From: Ianthella basta
Lineage: Eukaryota > Porifera > Demospongiae > Verongiida > Ianthellidae
Reading direction: 5' to 3'
Assembly (NCBI GenBank): GCA_964019415.1
Contig: OZ025874.1
Location: 4,863,196-4,927,195 of the forward strand
DNA length: 64,000 nt
The notes beneath the pieces were generated by a model. That model was not told the DNA's origin. It saw only the letters and a program-made list of their open reading frames with translations, and made no database searches. Below are positions 62,101-64,000 of this stretch, piece after piece. Made by a program: the position numbers and the translations under genes. Each line of letters starts with the position of its first letter. The first letter of the stretch is position 1.

Positions 62101-63350
62101 TACCACGGAAAACGATGACGAACTCGACGCAGATGGGCTCTCTCCGGGAATCCTGCAGGACAGATACGAAAGAGCCGAGACATCACAGTGTCATTATTAC
62201 ATGTGGGAGAGGCTGCCACCGTGTCTTACCTGCTTTGTGTGTCTTCATTCTCCTCTCTGGTCGCGATCCGTATAAGATAGCTGGTCTTCTGTCGGTGGAG
62301 CTACTGTGTCGACGTTTGGCACGGATCCCTGCTTTAGAAGGGTACGAGGCGTTTTATCGGCTGCTTCATCTCCTAAAGATAGCTTGTGCTGGAAGCAAGT
62401 TGGCTCGAAATGTGCGGAACAGAGAGCAGAGTGTTCCGATGGTTCGAAGTTGGCCCTATGACGCCGAACGAATTGAGTCCACAGTCTCCGTAAACGGACA
62501 TCTTCTGGGAAGCGGCGCATTGAAGTGCCAGGGGTATAGCTGGTGTTCTTGCAGCTAACTTTATTCGGCCCACTGGCTATGCAGTACCTTCCACCGTGCT
62601 TGACAACGTTTTCAGCCATATCTTGGCAATGTAAAAAGTTTTCATTTGCAAACCCAATGACGTTTTCTGACGTCACAATTATTGCGCAAGAATGGTCACC
62701 AGTTTTTGGTGCTGGGTAGCAAGCGTAAATCATCAAAAATGGTATGAAGGAGCCATTTTTGTCAACACAAAGGATAGGCAGTTTGTCTTAGGAAGGTTTG
62801 TACTACTTAAAATGAAATAAAAAATTTCGCTTCAGAGGCACTTTAATAGATGAGACAAATACTTATTAATAACGTGAAACTGGTATTTCCAACCCTTCTC
62901 GACTACATTCTGTACTCCACATTCGATTGGGAAGCTGTTCAAGTTGACCTACTTGTCTCCAGCACCGGAGGCACCTTCTTAACTAGTTCTCCAGGCAGTT
63001 TTTCATGGTAGAAGTGTATTGAGCAATTGTCGCTCAAATCAACTGTTCCAGAAGCTGAAGCTAAGCCATTTCAATCTAAAACACCTAAAACAACTGTAGT
63101 CTGTTGACAGAAGTGCCTAAAGTGATGCTCCGTGCTCAGCGGGCGAAGAAAAGCCAATCGATCTGGCGTAAGATTACACCAATGTTGTGCCTCACTGATT
63201 TTGAGAAGAAAGTTCTTATGGCCACATTGTCGGCCATAATAGAGCTTCTTTTGACTCTGGATCCTTCGTTTCGGTGCTGCTGAATGTGTAAGGCATTTAA
63301 TCACCACCTGCCCATGGACCAAACTGCAGCCATCTTGGCAAGAATGACAC
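25947..63350 (-). CDS. BAHD1-like: Large BAH-domain gene (BAHD1/BAHCC1/TNRC18-like), at least 13 phase-compatible exons
   Basis: Gene-level entry; exons are listed separately. BAH-domain proteins of this group act in heterochromatin and read methylated histone tails (family knowledge). From 5' to 3' on the minus strand the exons are 58128-58285, 57327-58049, 56381-56483, 50078-50161, 49537-49887, 46670-46869, 41232-41483, 40213-40272, 34443-34505, 34232-34331, 30445-30524, 30217-30308 and 25947-26199. All have GT-AG borders and all junction phases agree. The C-terminal five form one BAH domain and a basic tail. The middle carries a GWKWLGDP motif like that before the BAH in BAHCC1/TNRC18. The N-terminal part is Ser/acidic with a basic cluster (REQARRRR). 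Joining the block above 46.6 kb to the block below 41.5 kb is inference: it needs a donor at 46669, otherwise that exon ends in a stop. Two adjacent genes are the alternative. Confidence 0.55.
26490..26665. repeat. Left subterminal array of a roughly 22-bp semi-palindrome
   Basis: About seven degraded copies of the ACTTCACTCGAAGTTCGCCCC type are present, alternating CCAACTT and CGAAGTT. They are more decayed towards the inside (TTTGCTTGAACTCTG). It faces the right array at 29818-29980. Confidence 0.85.
27009..27990 (+). CDS. BEN-domain-like protein ORF with one in-frame TAG, inside the Tc1/mariner ends
   Basis: The frame from 27009 is open for 221 codons, meets TAG at 27672-27674, and then continues open for about 105 codons to TGA near 27988. 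The first part has VKWGRSIFPATIMGIGSKSD, a module I have seen before BEN domains, then a Lys/Glu-rich stretch (KKRKTIEDMKEKGK), then a coiled-coil-like stretch (MLEQLLERMQTMQMTLQSVE). The part beyond the stop has LARDSYFGEDVMCTSTVSG, then LDKDKLKEIKARLYEVYP and LWQKCLIAIGNKAEV. This matches the BEN pattern: a TG/SG turn, LD-x-EKL-x-x-I helix, then W-x-K-C. BEN domains bind DNA and chromatin factors. The TAG may be a mutation, readthrough or an intron border. The coding start may lie further upstream, since VYWDDEGLTSVVKLSQV precedes it in frame. Confidence 0.6.
28231..28646 (-). pseudogene. Tc1 transposase, C-terminal half
   Basis: The minus strand reads ICIFEG at about 28.64 kb, then (one frame off) HRFIQDNDPKHT with the second catalytic Asp near 28.54 kb, then NGVNWWRTPPESLDCNPIEN then LWHELK with the catalytic Glu region, and ends VIECEGGRSGY. 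Frameshifts separate the blocks. The N-terminal half resumes at 29137 on the far side of an inserted retroelement fragment. Confidence 0.9.
28647..29136 (+). mobile_element. LTR-retrotransposon fragment (LTR end, primer site, gag start) inserted in the Tc1 transposase
   Basis: Sequence foreign to the transposase starts at about 28646 (TGTAGTGTATGC). ATTGGTGACCCTGACTGTG at about 28905 looks like an LTR end plus tRNA primer-binding site. ATG at about 28924 opens MAEDQPPAQLESAEPQLPTP. After a one-base shift comes IKIPPFWPADPQLWFAQVDA and then a VVAALAPEFS block, the usual start of a Ty3/gypsy-type gag. The right border is inside gag, so the rest and the second LTR are lost. Target duplications are therefore not visible. 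Confidence 0.75.
29137..29728 (-). pseudogene. Tc1 transposase, N-terminal half
   Basis: It starts at ATG 29728. YSEYKRQRIVSLYHDGR and the following ASRQGIQKFLKKY form paired helix-turn-helix DNA-binding domains, then GLGRKSKIT. A frame change at about 29.51 kb leads to the catalytic domain start: RLEWARKNKEDDFSNAIFSD with the first catalytic Asp, then PTKVHVWAAISKKG. The remainder is on the far side of the insertion. Together the two halves show DDE motifs in order, but stops and shifts make the gene inactive. Confidence 0.9.
29818..29985. repeat. Right subterminal array of a roughly 22-bp semi-palindrome
   Basis: About seven copies of CTCCAACTTCGCTCGAAGTTCG with variants (ACTCGGAGTTTG, GCTTGAAGTTCG). 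They resemble the left array and probably bind the element's own transposase, as internal direct repeats do in other Tc1-like elements. Confidence 0.88.
30217..30308 (-). CDS. BAHD1-like: BAH domain, last part
   Basis: The acceptor is TTTTGCATGTAG and the donor GCAG/GTATGC. It reads RELFASSHQDDNPVASILCK, then CFVMGYNEYCR. BAHD1 has EVFASRHQDQNSVACI followed by KCYVL...EYCRF (from memory), a very close match and the best single argument for the family. Another acceptor 15 bases inside was rejected because it leads to a stop. Confidence 0.85.
30445..30524 (-). CDS. BAHD1-like: BAH domain, middle part
   Basis: The acceptor is ATGTGTACTTGCAG and the donor GAT/GTAAGA. The first two bases complete Asp with the previous exon. 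It reads EMMFTTAWYHRPVDVLGSKL then AENYSD. The AWYHRP core is the diagnostic W-[FY]-[YH]-RP strand of BAH domains. Confidence 0.82.
30616..30684. mobile_element. 69-bp foldback MITE with 9-bp target duplication (MULE-like)
   Basis: TAGTCTCGCACACCAGCC and GGCTGGCGCGCGAGACTA are the ends. TATTTAGTG lies directly on both sides (30607-30615 and 30685-30693). The end sequence is shared with the 903-bp element at 58759-59661, so both belong to one family. A 9-bp duplication fits Mutator-like elements. It sits between BAH exon 30445-30524 and the Penelope element. Confidence 0.88.
30885..30920 (-). ncRNA. Hammerhead-like core in left Penelope flank
   Basis: On the minus strand CTGATGA (30917-30911) is followed by AGACCCTAGATTAGGTA and GAAA (30893-30890), then GGTC. 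This has the order of a hammerhead catalytic core (CUGAUGA, stem II, GAAA). Stem II here pairs less well than in the right copy. Confidence 0.5.
31158..33225 (+). pseudogene. Penelope-like reverse transcriptase plus GIY-YIG endonuclease, broken
   Basis: In order: an N-terminal LSRGLNFATAPKRIPV block (31.41 kb); LLKEDKSVVIAPAEKGNVTV (31.6 kb); MVPLVYGLPKVHKPETPFRP (31.85 kb); MVFFDVVSLFTRVPVDLA (32.07 kb) with a catalytic Asp; GTAMESPVLVTVANLVMED (32.27 kb); YVDDTF (32.38 kb) with the catalytic Asp pair; and GSLPFLDTKV (32.5 kb). After a frameshift and small deletion at about 32.93 kb comes KLYVSQTGRTL followed by KEHRRALTSGN, the GIY-YIG core. Stops occur at about 31.76, 31.98 and 32.13 kb. 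Confidence 0.9.
33462..33500 (+). ncRNA. Hammerhead-like core in right Penelope flank
   Basis: CTGATGA (33465-33471), a stem II that can pair ACCC with GGGT around TAGATT, GAAA (33489-33492), then GGTC. It is the inverted partner of the left-flank core. Stem III and the cleavage site are not convincing by eye, so activity is open. Confidence 0.55.
33560..34230. other. BAH gene intron, no feature recognised
   Basis: There is no open frame of note, no exon in a usable phase, and no second copy of the sequence in the window. Confidence 0.5.
34232..34331 (-). CDS. BAHD1-like: BAH domain, first part
   Basis: The acceptor is CATTCCATTACAG and the donor CTG/GTATGT. The exon reads DILARDCVLVFSGD, then SSKFPYVGRIVSFWQDSGS. 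The order DCVLV, PYVGRI and FWQD is the start of a BAH domain, comparable with the DCAVF / PYIGRI / MWE pattern in BAHCC1/TNRC18 and DTVLL / PYVAKI / LWED in BAHD1 (from memory). Confidence 0.82.
34443..34505 (-). CDS. BAHD1-like: BAH-gene exon just before the BAH domain
   Basis: The acceptor is TTTCTTTTTGCAG and the donor GAG/GTGCAA. The 21 codons read NGKQVIRSYFIGMRRGRKQT then E. This is the basic run-in typical of the segment just before a BAH domain. Phase 0/0 fits both neighbours. A possible extra small exon near 34.85 kb (reading MNFKEVYVNQK) could not be confirmed because its donor is weak. Confidence 0.72.
34510..35725. other. BAH gene intron, one weak exon candidate
   Basis: At about 34.80-34.86 kb the minus strand has acceptor CTTCCTTGCAG followed by an open stretch containing MNFKEVYVNQK, but the donor is weak. 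A 78-codon frame nearby is in a different phase. Poly-C tracts at about 35587-35610 are simple repeats. The rest shows nothing I can name. Confidence 0.35.
35733..36132. mobile_element. 400-bp MITE, ends AGCCCC-TTTACACTAG, TAT duplication
   Basis: AGCCCCGTTTACACTAG at the left matches AGCCCCATTTACACTAG read from the right end. TAT lies on both sides (35730-35732 and 36133-36135). The interior repeats TTAGTTAAACCGGTTT several times in both orientations. A 3-bp duplication suits PIF/Harbinger-type insertion. The AAACCGGTTT motif also occurs at 55.53-55.61 kb before a Myb/SANT-like frame. Confidence 0.8.
36140..37650. other. BAH gene intron, unassigned plus frame
   Basis: A plus frame at 36607-36837 (starting MQYPKAHTGTEGKPD) is open for 76 codons with a donor-like GTAAAT inside. 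No family or repeat was recognised. Two copies of ATAGATGCA-x-CTGC with GGGTCxGTGACCC at 37550-37650 form a short direct repeat next to the pogo-like element. Confidence 0.3.
37657..38130. mobile_element. 474-bp element with TTTGCTTGAAT inverted ends and an HTH remnant (pogo-like)
   Basis: GTATTTGCTTGAAT..ACGCTG at the left is matched in inverted form by CAGCGTCTATTCAAGCAAATAC at the right. Inside, the minus frame 37859-38068 reads KKRTFDAAFKLKVID, the first helix of the DNA-binding domain common in pogo/Tigger-type transposases. Degenerate sequence follows. The catalytic domain is absent, so it is non-autonomous or a deletion derivative. Confidence 0.6.
38135..40200. other. BAH gene intron, mostly unassigned
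   Basis: Bases 38345-38430 match one arm of the foldback at 47062-47205 (CTCAGAGACACTTCTTGGTCAGCATTTAA). At 39655-39950 a loosely repeated CAGGAGTCAGC..AAGGGA..AACAAGGAATCA motif occurs three times. A 60-codon plus frame at 39305-39487 is unassigned. No exon in a usable phase was found. Confidence 0.35.
40213..40272 (-). CDS. BAHD1-like: BAH-gene exon with GWKWLGDP motif
   Basis: The acceptor TTTACCTTTACAG and donor TCG/GTGAGG bound exactly 20 codons: EENNGWKWLGDPISVSKYAS. BAHCC1/TNRC18 proteins have a WKWSGNP-type motif shortly before the BAH domain (from memory), which places this exon in the same gene as the BAH exons. Phase is 0/0. Confidence 0.65.
41022..41115 (+). repeat. Dispersed repeat, partner at 6612-6700
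   Basis: ATGATTGAAAATGTCGCGCGAA, then AGTCGCCAGCCTCCTGG, resembles ATGATTGAAAGTGTCATGCGAA, then AGTCGCTGAACTGCTGG. Confidence 0.6.
41232..41483 (-). CDS. Minus-strand gene exon with a CxxC motif
   Basis: The 84-codon open exon has acceptor CTGCTCAAG and donor TAT/GTGAAG. It includes TLHFTKQEAIEIAHLDHRLS, then a cysteine pair in EKCELCSETIPIAYGRKKQL, and ends FQYPSMLY. The cysteine pair may belong to a zinc-binding site. The 5' and 3' borders are moderately supported: both sites are acceptable but not strong, and the phase is 0/0. Confidence 0.55.
41675..41815 (-). repeat. Dispersed repeat, partner at 16575-16710
   Basis: It shares GCAGCCGGGTCACTGATCACC and AGCCACTGATCC with the 16.6-kb copy. 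Confidence 0.65.
41935..42780 (+). mobile_element. LINE 3' end with C-terminal Cys/His region
   Basis: The plus strand reads (over shifted frames) GRWGG near 41.99 kb, LAFGSDSVK-like to MSQTRLNYTIFAESCVLAE, KNWAFSIKTYLHDLSTHLGF and ATNLYKLEWLRKIQ. A GTA-rich simple repeat interrupts at 42300-42400. Then CRLCDHREVEDQVHFLIICP and AFYRYRLQLF give the C-x2-C..ED-x-x-H-F-L..C end typical of LINE proteins. A C tract at 42827-42844 follows. It lies in a BAH gene intron. Confidence 0.75.
42910..42990. repeat. Palindrome TGATATCC..GGTTATCGCC / GGCGATGACC..GGATATCA
   Basis: Arms of about 24 bp, starting CATGTGTGATATCC and ending GGATATCACATG, surround a 22-bp centre. It is a compact foldback of unknown family. 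Confidence 0.75.
43000..44025. other. BAH gene intron, unassigned frames
   Basis: Minus frame 43007-43288 and plus frame 43281-43592 are each about 90-100 codons with no motif I recognise. A Cys-rich piece (TLSFCPLCQRSTACPS) in the plus frame could be a decayed zinc motif. Confidence 0.3.
44031..44142. mobile_element. 112-bp foldback MITE
   Basis: ATAACACCTC, then GTCGCTGATTTATAAGCAC, is matched in inverted form by GTGCTTATAAATCAGCGAC, then GAGGTGTTAT. The centre has two GCCCGAGG copies. Flanks are AT-rich, so no clear target duplication is seen. Confidence 0.85.
44145..46100. other. BAH gene intron, little recognised
   Basis: A 103-codon plus frame at 44145-44456 contains ESCVCGRCARRHWRRR, a CxCxxC cluster, but has no clear family. 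At 44880-44940 a CTCCAATGAGATATAATCG unit occurs about three times. At 45195-45275 CTGAAGAAGGCCTCCTAGACC..AAAAC resembles the hammerhead-like repeats but with altered core bases. No exon was found. Confidence 0.35.
46103..46428. mobile_element. 326-bp MITE, ends CC[A/G]TATAG[C/T]GGGAAAAT, TA duplication
   Basis: CCATATAGCGGGAAAATTTTGCG at the left and CCGTATAGTGGGAAAATGTTACG read from the right are inverted repeats, with TA on both sides. This fits a Tc1/mariner-derived MITE. Related single ends occur near 15780, 50260, 54830-54920 and 61340-61422. Confidence 0.78.
46670..46869 (-). CDS. Minus-strand gene exon, possibly terminal for a separate gene
   Basis: The acceptor is CTATGAACAG. The frame reads KQAADVAAGEYLEKSALEPP, then RSKNYWRTAQAWLPRKVP, then a Glu-rich helix ending ASKSHL. 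With a donor at 46669 (GTTAGT) it leaves phase 0 and joins the 41232-41483 exon. Without it, the frame continues 22 codons to a stop at 46601. The stop version would make this the last exon of a separate gene. Confidence 0.6.
47062..47205. mobile_element. Foldback MITE with TTAAATGCTGACCAA arms
   Basis: AGTTAAATGCTGACCAAGAGG, then TGTCTGAGATT, is matched by AATCTTCAGAGACACC, then TTGGTCAGCATTTAA. One arm recurs at 38345-38430. Confidence 0.75.
47297..47377 (+). CDS. Possible first coding exon on the plus strand
   Basis: ATG at 47297 opens 27 codons (MADKTLFGYWVCHLTADVPK, then GQRWMQR) up to a donor GTAAGC. CTTCCGG motifs lie just upstream (about 47260-47275), as at some TATA-less promoters. 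No downstream exon was found. It lies antisense in the large BAH gene, so a nested or unrelated transcript is possible, or chance. Confidence 0.3.
47638..47772. repeat. Three tandem 53-bp units, each with a 26-bp palindrome
   Basis: ATGCTCTAAATCGGTATTTAGAGCAT occurs at about 47638, 47691 and 47744 (third copy with CGATATTTAG), separated by GC-rich spacers ending CCCCGCCC. The palindrome is listed here in two halves: ATGCTCTAAATC and its inverted half GTATTTAGAGCAT. No frame crosses it. Confidence 0.92.
47780..49190. other. BAH gene intron, repeats only
   Basis: Bases 48485-48560 (TTAGGTATTTGTATGGCTTGATG) match 3205-3260. Bases 48807-48870 match the window start, and 48935-49060 match the dispersed repeat at 16.18 and 11.67 kb. 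No exon was seen. Confidence 0.45.
49195..49390. mobile_element. Foldback MITE, about 195 bp, AGGACATTTTGG family
   Basis: AGACAAATTGACTGTGAG and CTCACAATCAATTTGTCT are the outer arms; TGATTACTGGACATTTTGG and GTACACCTTCGTCAGCTGCAT form inner arms. It belongs with the 19672 foldback and the 55.1-kb arm. Confidence 0.82.
49537..49887 (-). CDS. Minus-strand gene exon, Lys/Ser-rich
   Basis: The acceptor is TTCTGTACTTTGCAG and the donor GAAG/GTGGGT. The 351-base open frame contains GSSSKLPHVPKQKDSW, a basic middle part (KAPRGVRTQEKTRTKYS) and SPVKLVIPKVPSWSKGRRS. It is low in hydrophobics and likely disordered and nuclear. Phases 1/1 are consistent. Confidence 0.7.
50078..50161 (-). CDS. Minus-strand gene exon, Ser/Pro-rich
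   Basis: The acceptor is GTTGTTGCAG and the donor CATATG/GTCAGC. The 84-base exon reads IQLITEKIPHASSASFHSSP and ends SSPPTY. Phases 1/1 match the exons on either side. The piggyBac element 51573-54441 lies in the intron upstream of this exon. Confidence 0.65.
50977..51137 (+). CDS. Possible short two-exon ORF start on the plus strand
   Basis: ATG at 50977 reads MAGADMLLAS to a donor GTGAGT at 51009. An acceptor TTTCATAG at 51066-51073 continues in frame (MTAARSNPIREWTEIPKHG) to TAA at 51135. TACGTCAC and GACGTC motifs lie upstream (50905-50955). It may be a 5' end of a truncated or retroposed gene. Antisense to the large minus gene. Confidence 0.25.
51155..51297. mobile_element. Foldback MITE with CCGGGCAGGCCGCAA ends
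   Basis: TCTCCGGGCAGGCCGCAATT at the left is matched by AGTTGCGGCCTGCCCGGAAAA at the right. The elements have about 20-bp ends and a 100-bp centre. Target duplication is unclear. Confidence 0.75.
51573..54441 (-). mobile_element. piggyBac element, 2869 bp, TTAA on both sides
   Basis: CCCTATAGCGCCCATG at the left and CCCTTTAGCGCCCAATG read from the right are inverted ends. TTAA flanks both (51569-51572 and 54442-54445). It contains a near complete piggyBac transposase in minus orientation. The right end also has palindromes of GACACCTTTAGGTGTC twice near 54367 and 54410. It is inserted in a BAH-gene intron, in the same transcriptional direction as that gene. Confidence 0.93.
52109..54098 (-). 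pseudogene. piggyBac transposase, nearly full length with frameshifts
   Basis: It starts at ATG 54098 with an acidic N terminus (FLEEEEEDGYEDIEED). Then come a middle part with VDELCAYMGFMILMGMVKLP (53.36 kb) and the catalytic domain: VSIDEAMIPFKGR (53.09 kb, first Asp), VYYDNFFSSVDLALDLL (52.86 kb, second Asp) and RFMGGVDKNDQLRGYY (52.53 kb, third Asp). It ends with a Cys/His-rich finger (WYCRACKQYLCHTG, 52.17 kb). All three catalytic Asp motifs are visible. Frameshifts near 53.70, 53.50, 53.14, 53.03 (T run) and 52.40 kb break the frame, so it is probably inactive. Confidence 0.92.
54800..54920. repeat. GCGAAA-type foldback related to the TA-flanked MITE
   Basis: TTTTCGCAGGCTGAAACTTTTG and AACTGCGAAAGTTTAAACCCGC, ending ATACGGTAAC. 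It resembles 50255-50345 and the 46103-46428 element ends. Confidence 0.5.
55040..55145 (-). ncRNA. Hammerhead-like motif in a dispersed repeat
   Basis: On the minus strand: CTGACGA (55133-55127), a perfect 4-bp stem GGCC around TTTG, GAAA (55113-55110), then TGTC. This matches the conserved hammerhead order CUGANGA, stem II, GAAA. The same family forms the foldbacks at 19672 and 49195, where the core is altered. Activity cannot be judged; stem III is very short, as in dimeric forms found in retroelement-linked hammerheads. Confidence 0.55.
55490..55930 (+). mobile_element. Myb/SANT-like frame next to AAACCGGTTT repeats (Harbinger-type fragment)
   Basis: The plus frame 55683-55928 reads LEIWSEVEIQWQLKKAKSNY, then KIVMELVKRGYMQTVDQCRA, then KIKALKTKYKQG. 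This fits the trihelix/MADF-like Myb/SANT DNA-binding pattern (W..E..IQ..L..KN..Y.KI...L...GY..T..QCR.KIK.LK..Y). Upstream lie three AAACCGGTTT motifs like those in the 35733-36132 MITE. PIF/Harbinger transposons carry such Myb-like proteins, so a deleted Harbinger is likely; a host gene piece is the alternative. Confidence 0.6.
56381..56483 (-). CDS. Minus-strand gene exon, basic
   Basis: The acceptor TTATTTATTGCAG and donor AAAG/GTACTG bound 103 bases. It reads ASTEPAKTYLRHRRITKASK and continues QKDVNASSSVAQSK. Entry phase is 0 and exit phase 1, agreeing with both neighbours. No family recognised. Confidence 0.65.
56490..57320. other. BAH gene intron, no feature recognised
   Basis: There is no plausible exon or repeat copy. 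The 80-codon plus frame at 56762-57004 is unassigned. Confidence 0.4.
57327..58049 (-). CDS. Minus-strand gene, 241-codon exon with a basic motif
   Basis: The acceptor is TTGTCCCACTGCAG and the donor AAG/GTGAGA. The open frame of 723 bases is the longest host exon in the window. The first two thirds are acidic and Ser/Glu-rich. The end has a basic patch and a predicted helix: KRPQREQARRRRNEKAFLYD, then ENLVDLILAEHEALL, then KGRSKPIKGD. The Arg cluster followed by a Leu-rich helix recalls the RRLASLNAEALNNLL region of BAHD1 as I remember it; that resemblance is weak. A probable nuclear localisation signal lies in the Arg cluster. Confidence 0.75.
58128..58285 (-). CDS. Minus-strand gene exon, acidic/Ser-rich
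   Basis: The acceptor TTTGTGCTGTAG and donor GTAAGTT bound 158 bases. It reads VQEAVDDNEGTLSNIVGG and ends in MPDSGRCSP. Phase is 1 on entry and 0 on exit, matching the next exon. No domain is visible; the composition suggests a disordered region. Assigned to the large BAH-domain gene by phase. Confidence 0.65.
58759..59661. mobile_element. 903-bp MULE-like element with 9-bp target duplication
   Basis: TAGTCTCGTGCGCCAGCC at the left is matched by GGGGCTGACGCACAAGACTA at the right. TGGCTGAAG lies on both sides (58750-58758 and 59662-59670). The arms continue with TATT..TTGTGCAATCGCAC / GTGCGATTGCACAA..AATA. The interior holds a 91-codon minus frame at 59037-59312 with no recognised domain and no transposase. 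It shares ends with the 69-bp element at 30616. Confidence 0.88.
59680..61540. other. Unassigned stretch with a cluster of TGA-x-GTCA-like sites
   Basis: TGACGTCA is at 60402, and GTGATGTCAC, GTGATGTCAT, GTGACCTCAC and GTGACATCAC lie within 60508-60608. TGACGTCA-like sites also occur at 59574 and 61715. Plus frames at 60100-60448 and 61027-61227 are unassigned. A partial TA-type MITE end lies at 61340-61422. Confidence 0.4.
61952..62240 (+). CDS. Acidic ORF opposite the THAP gene in the Kolobok-like element
   Basis: The plus frame reads SDGELSEEDLSEYSSLVRPY and QDKPLAGEDTTENDDELDAD, then GLSPGILQDRYERAETS. The acidic start with a VRPYQ motif resembles the N-terminal part of invertebrate P2X7-C-terminal-like zinc proteins that I have seen described; the zinc part itself is not evident here. 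It could also be a chance frame. Confidence 0.35.
62245..62619 (-). CDS. THAP-domain protein in the Kolobok-like element
   Basis: From ATG 62619 the minus frame gives 124 residues. THAP landmarks appear in order: YCIASGPNKVSC (zinc Cys pair with an enlarged gap), MRRFPEDVRLRRLWTQFVRR (FP and W), ALCSAHFEPTCF (C-x2-H, F-x-x-x-CF) and RTLLKQGSVPNVD (equivalent of the AVPT box). THAP domains are zinc-dependent DNA binders found in hosts and transposons. The frame ends about 35 residues later; a donor-like GTAAGA at about 62232 allows a spliced longer product. Confidence 0.85.
   Translation of the reverse strand: MAENVVKHGGRYCIASGPNKVSCKNTSYTPGTSMRRFPEDVRLRRLWTQFVRRHRANFEPSEHSALCSAHFEPTCFQHKLSLGDEAADKTPRTLLKQGSVPNVDTVAPPTEDQLSYTDRDQRGE
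63085..63350 (-). CDS. Candidate 5' exon of the BAH-domain gene (Cys-rich)
   Basis: The minus-strand open stretch reads CHSCQDGC, later APKRRIQSQKKLYYGRQCGH, and ends at a possible donor (TTTTAG before GTGTTT at 63084). It leaves one base, exactly what the 58128-58285 exon needs. The upstream border is uncertain; an acceptor near 63352 or an ATG inside (ATGGCTGCAG) are both possible. No family recognised. Confidence 0.35.
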
Positions 63351-63399
63351 TTTGAAGTCGAAGTGTGACAATCAATCAATTAGCCATTAGGGTACGAGT

Positions 63400-64000
63400 G
63401 TAGCAAGTCGCGGATGTCACGCAAGTGTACTGAATGATTCAAAGCCGGCTATAAAGGCCAAGCACAAGGACTTAAATAGACTGCCAAAATGGCCAGTTAG
63501 ACAAGCTAAAACCAGTTACAAATGACAGCAGATGAAGCTACACATCAAGTTGTCACAAACACAAGTTACACAGGGAATTCAAGTTACACTTGACAGCACA
63601 TAAGGTTGGATATATATGTCCACTACATGAGTAAAGATTGAAATTGCTTGTTATAAGTGTAGTGCCAGGGTTTCAAGCACCAAGGTAGTCTTCTGGTGGT
63701 CTCTCTGAAGCAGCGAAGTAGGATACACATTTGTCTTTACATTCAATTTCTTAAGCATTCATTGCTATAGCAGTGTGTGGGACAATGGTGTTGCTGAGCT
63801 ATCTAGTCTGAAGCGCTGTGAATGCTTCAAATGTGGTTGCCCTCCCTTGAGGTAAACAACCGTGCGCAGAAATGCATGGTAGGCCACCTAGAAAAGTGCA
63901 ATCGCACTTTAGTTATCATAAGCTCATAACTTTTGAATGAATATGGCGGATTGGTGGTTTTGAGTGCAATCCGCCAATATTTCTTCCGCCAAAATTTGTG
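63400..64000. other. Unassigned window end with AAGTGCAATCGCACTTT palindrome
   Basis: At about 63895-63912 AAGTGCAATCGCACTTT is a near palindrome. Bases 63946-64000 hold GGCGGATTGG..CCGCCAATATTTCTTCCGCC, a start of a GCGAAA-type foldback cut by the window edge. No gene was seen. Confidence 0.4.

Larger units (their letters stand above)
61552..62842. mobile_element. Kolobok-like DNA transposon, 1291 bp, TTAA on both sides, 145-bp inverted ends
   Basis: The left end AGTGCCACTGAAGAGAAATT and the right end (read inwards) AGTGCCTCTGAAGCGAAATT begin inverted repeats that extend to about 61697 and 62694. TTAA flanks both (61548-61551 and 62843-62846). The interior encodes a THAP-domain protein on the minus strand. 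TTAA duplication together with a THAP protein is typical of the Kolobok superfamily (family knowledge). No DDE transposase domain is seen, so this copy is non-autonomous. Confidence 0.82.

Overview
The window looks like nuclear DNA of an early-branching or other invertebrate metazoan; a sponge or cnidarian-like genome is my best guess, by inference only. It is AT-rich, has GT-AG introns, and its two recognisable host genes belong to animal families. It is crowded with transposons: LINEs, Ty3/gypsy, a Penelope-like element, a Helitron, Tc1/mariner, piggyBac, Kolobok-like, Mutator-like, and many MITEs and foldbacks. I saw no bacterial operons, rRNA or CRISPR.

Two host genes can be rebuilt from short exons whose reading phases agree. 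(1) The plus strand from about 1.1 to 21.56 kb holds the 3' half of a folliculin-interacting-protein (FNIP)-like gene. It has eight coding exons plus a candidate earlier one. (2) The minus strand from about 63 down to 25.95 kb appears to hold one very large gene ending in a BAH domain of the BAHD1/BAHCC1/TNRC18 type. Thirteen phase-compatible exons cover about 2.5 kb of coding sequence in more than 32 kb. The BAH end (34.5-25.9 kb) is firm; joining the 58.3-46.7 kb exons to it is inference from phase. The two genes converge, and a decayed Helitron (22.1-25.3 kb) lies between them.

The introns are filled with transposons. FNIP introns hold a LINE piece (7.1-8.1 kb), a 67-bp palindromic insertion, a gypsy relic whose protease is joined almost directly to integrase (11.7-13.05 kb), a tRNA-like repeat, a (CA)n tract and an antisense LINE (16.9-19.2 kb). 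BAH-gene introns hold a 3.55-kb Tc1/mariner element with TA duplications that also carries a BEN-domain-like ORF (26466-30018). They also hold a Penelope-like element between inverted repeats with hammerhead-like cores (30.8-33.6 kb), a LINE 3' end (41.9-42.8 kb), and a piggyBac element between TTAA sites (51573-54441). Upstream are a 903-bp element with 9-bp duplications (58759-59661) and a 1.29-kb TTAA-flanked THAP element (61552-62842).

The most unusual observations are: the BEN ORF inside the Tc1/mariner inverted repeats, with arrays of a roughly 22-bp semi-palindrome at both ends; hammerhead-like cores in two repeat families; micro-foldbacks of 67 and 69 bp with clean target duplications; and a 53-bp tandem repeat whose every unit contains a 26-bp palindrome. 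All domain names are from reading the sequence; no database search was run.
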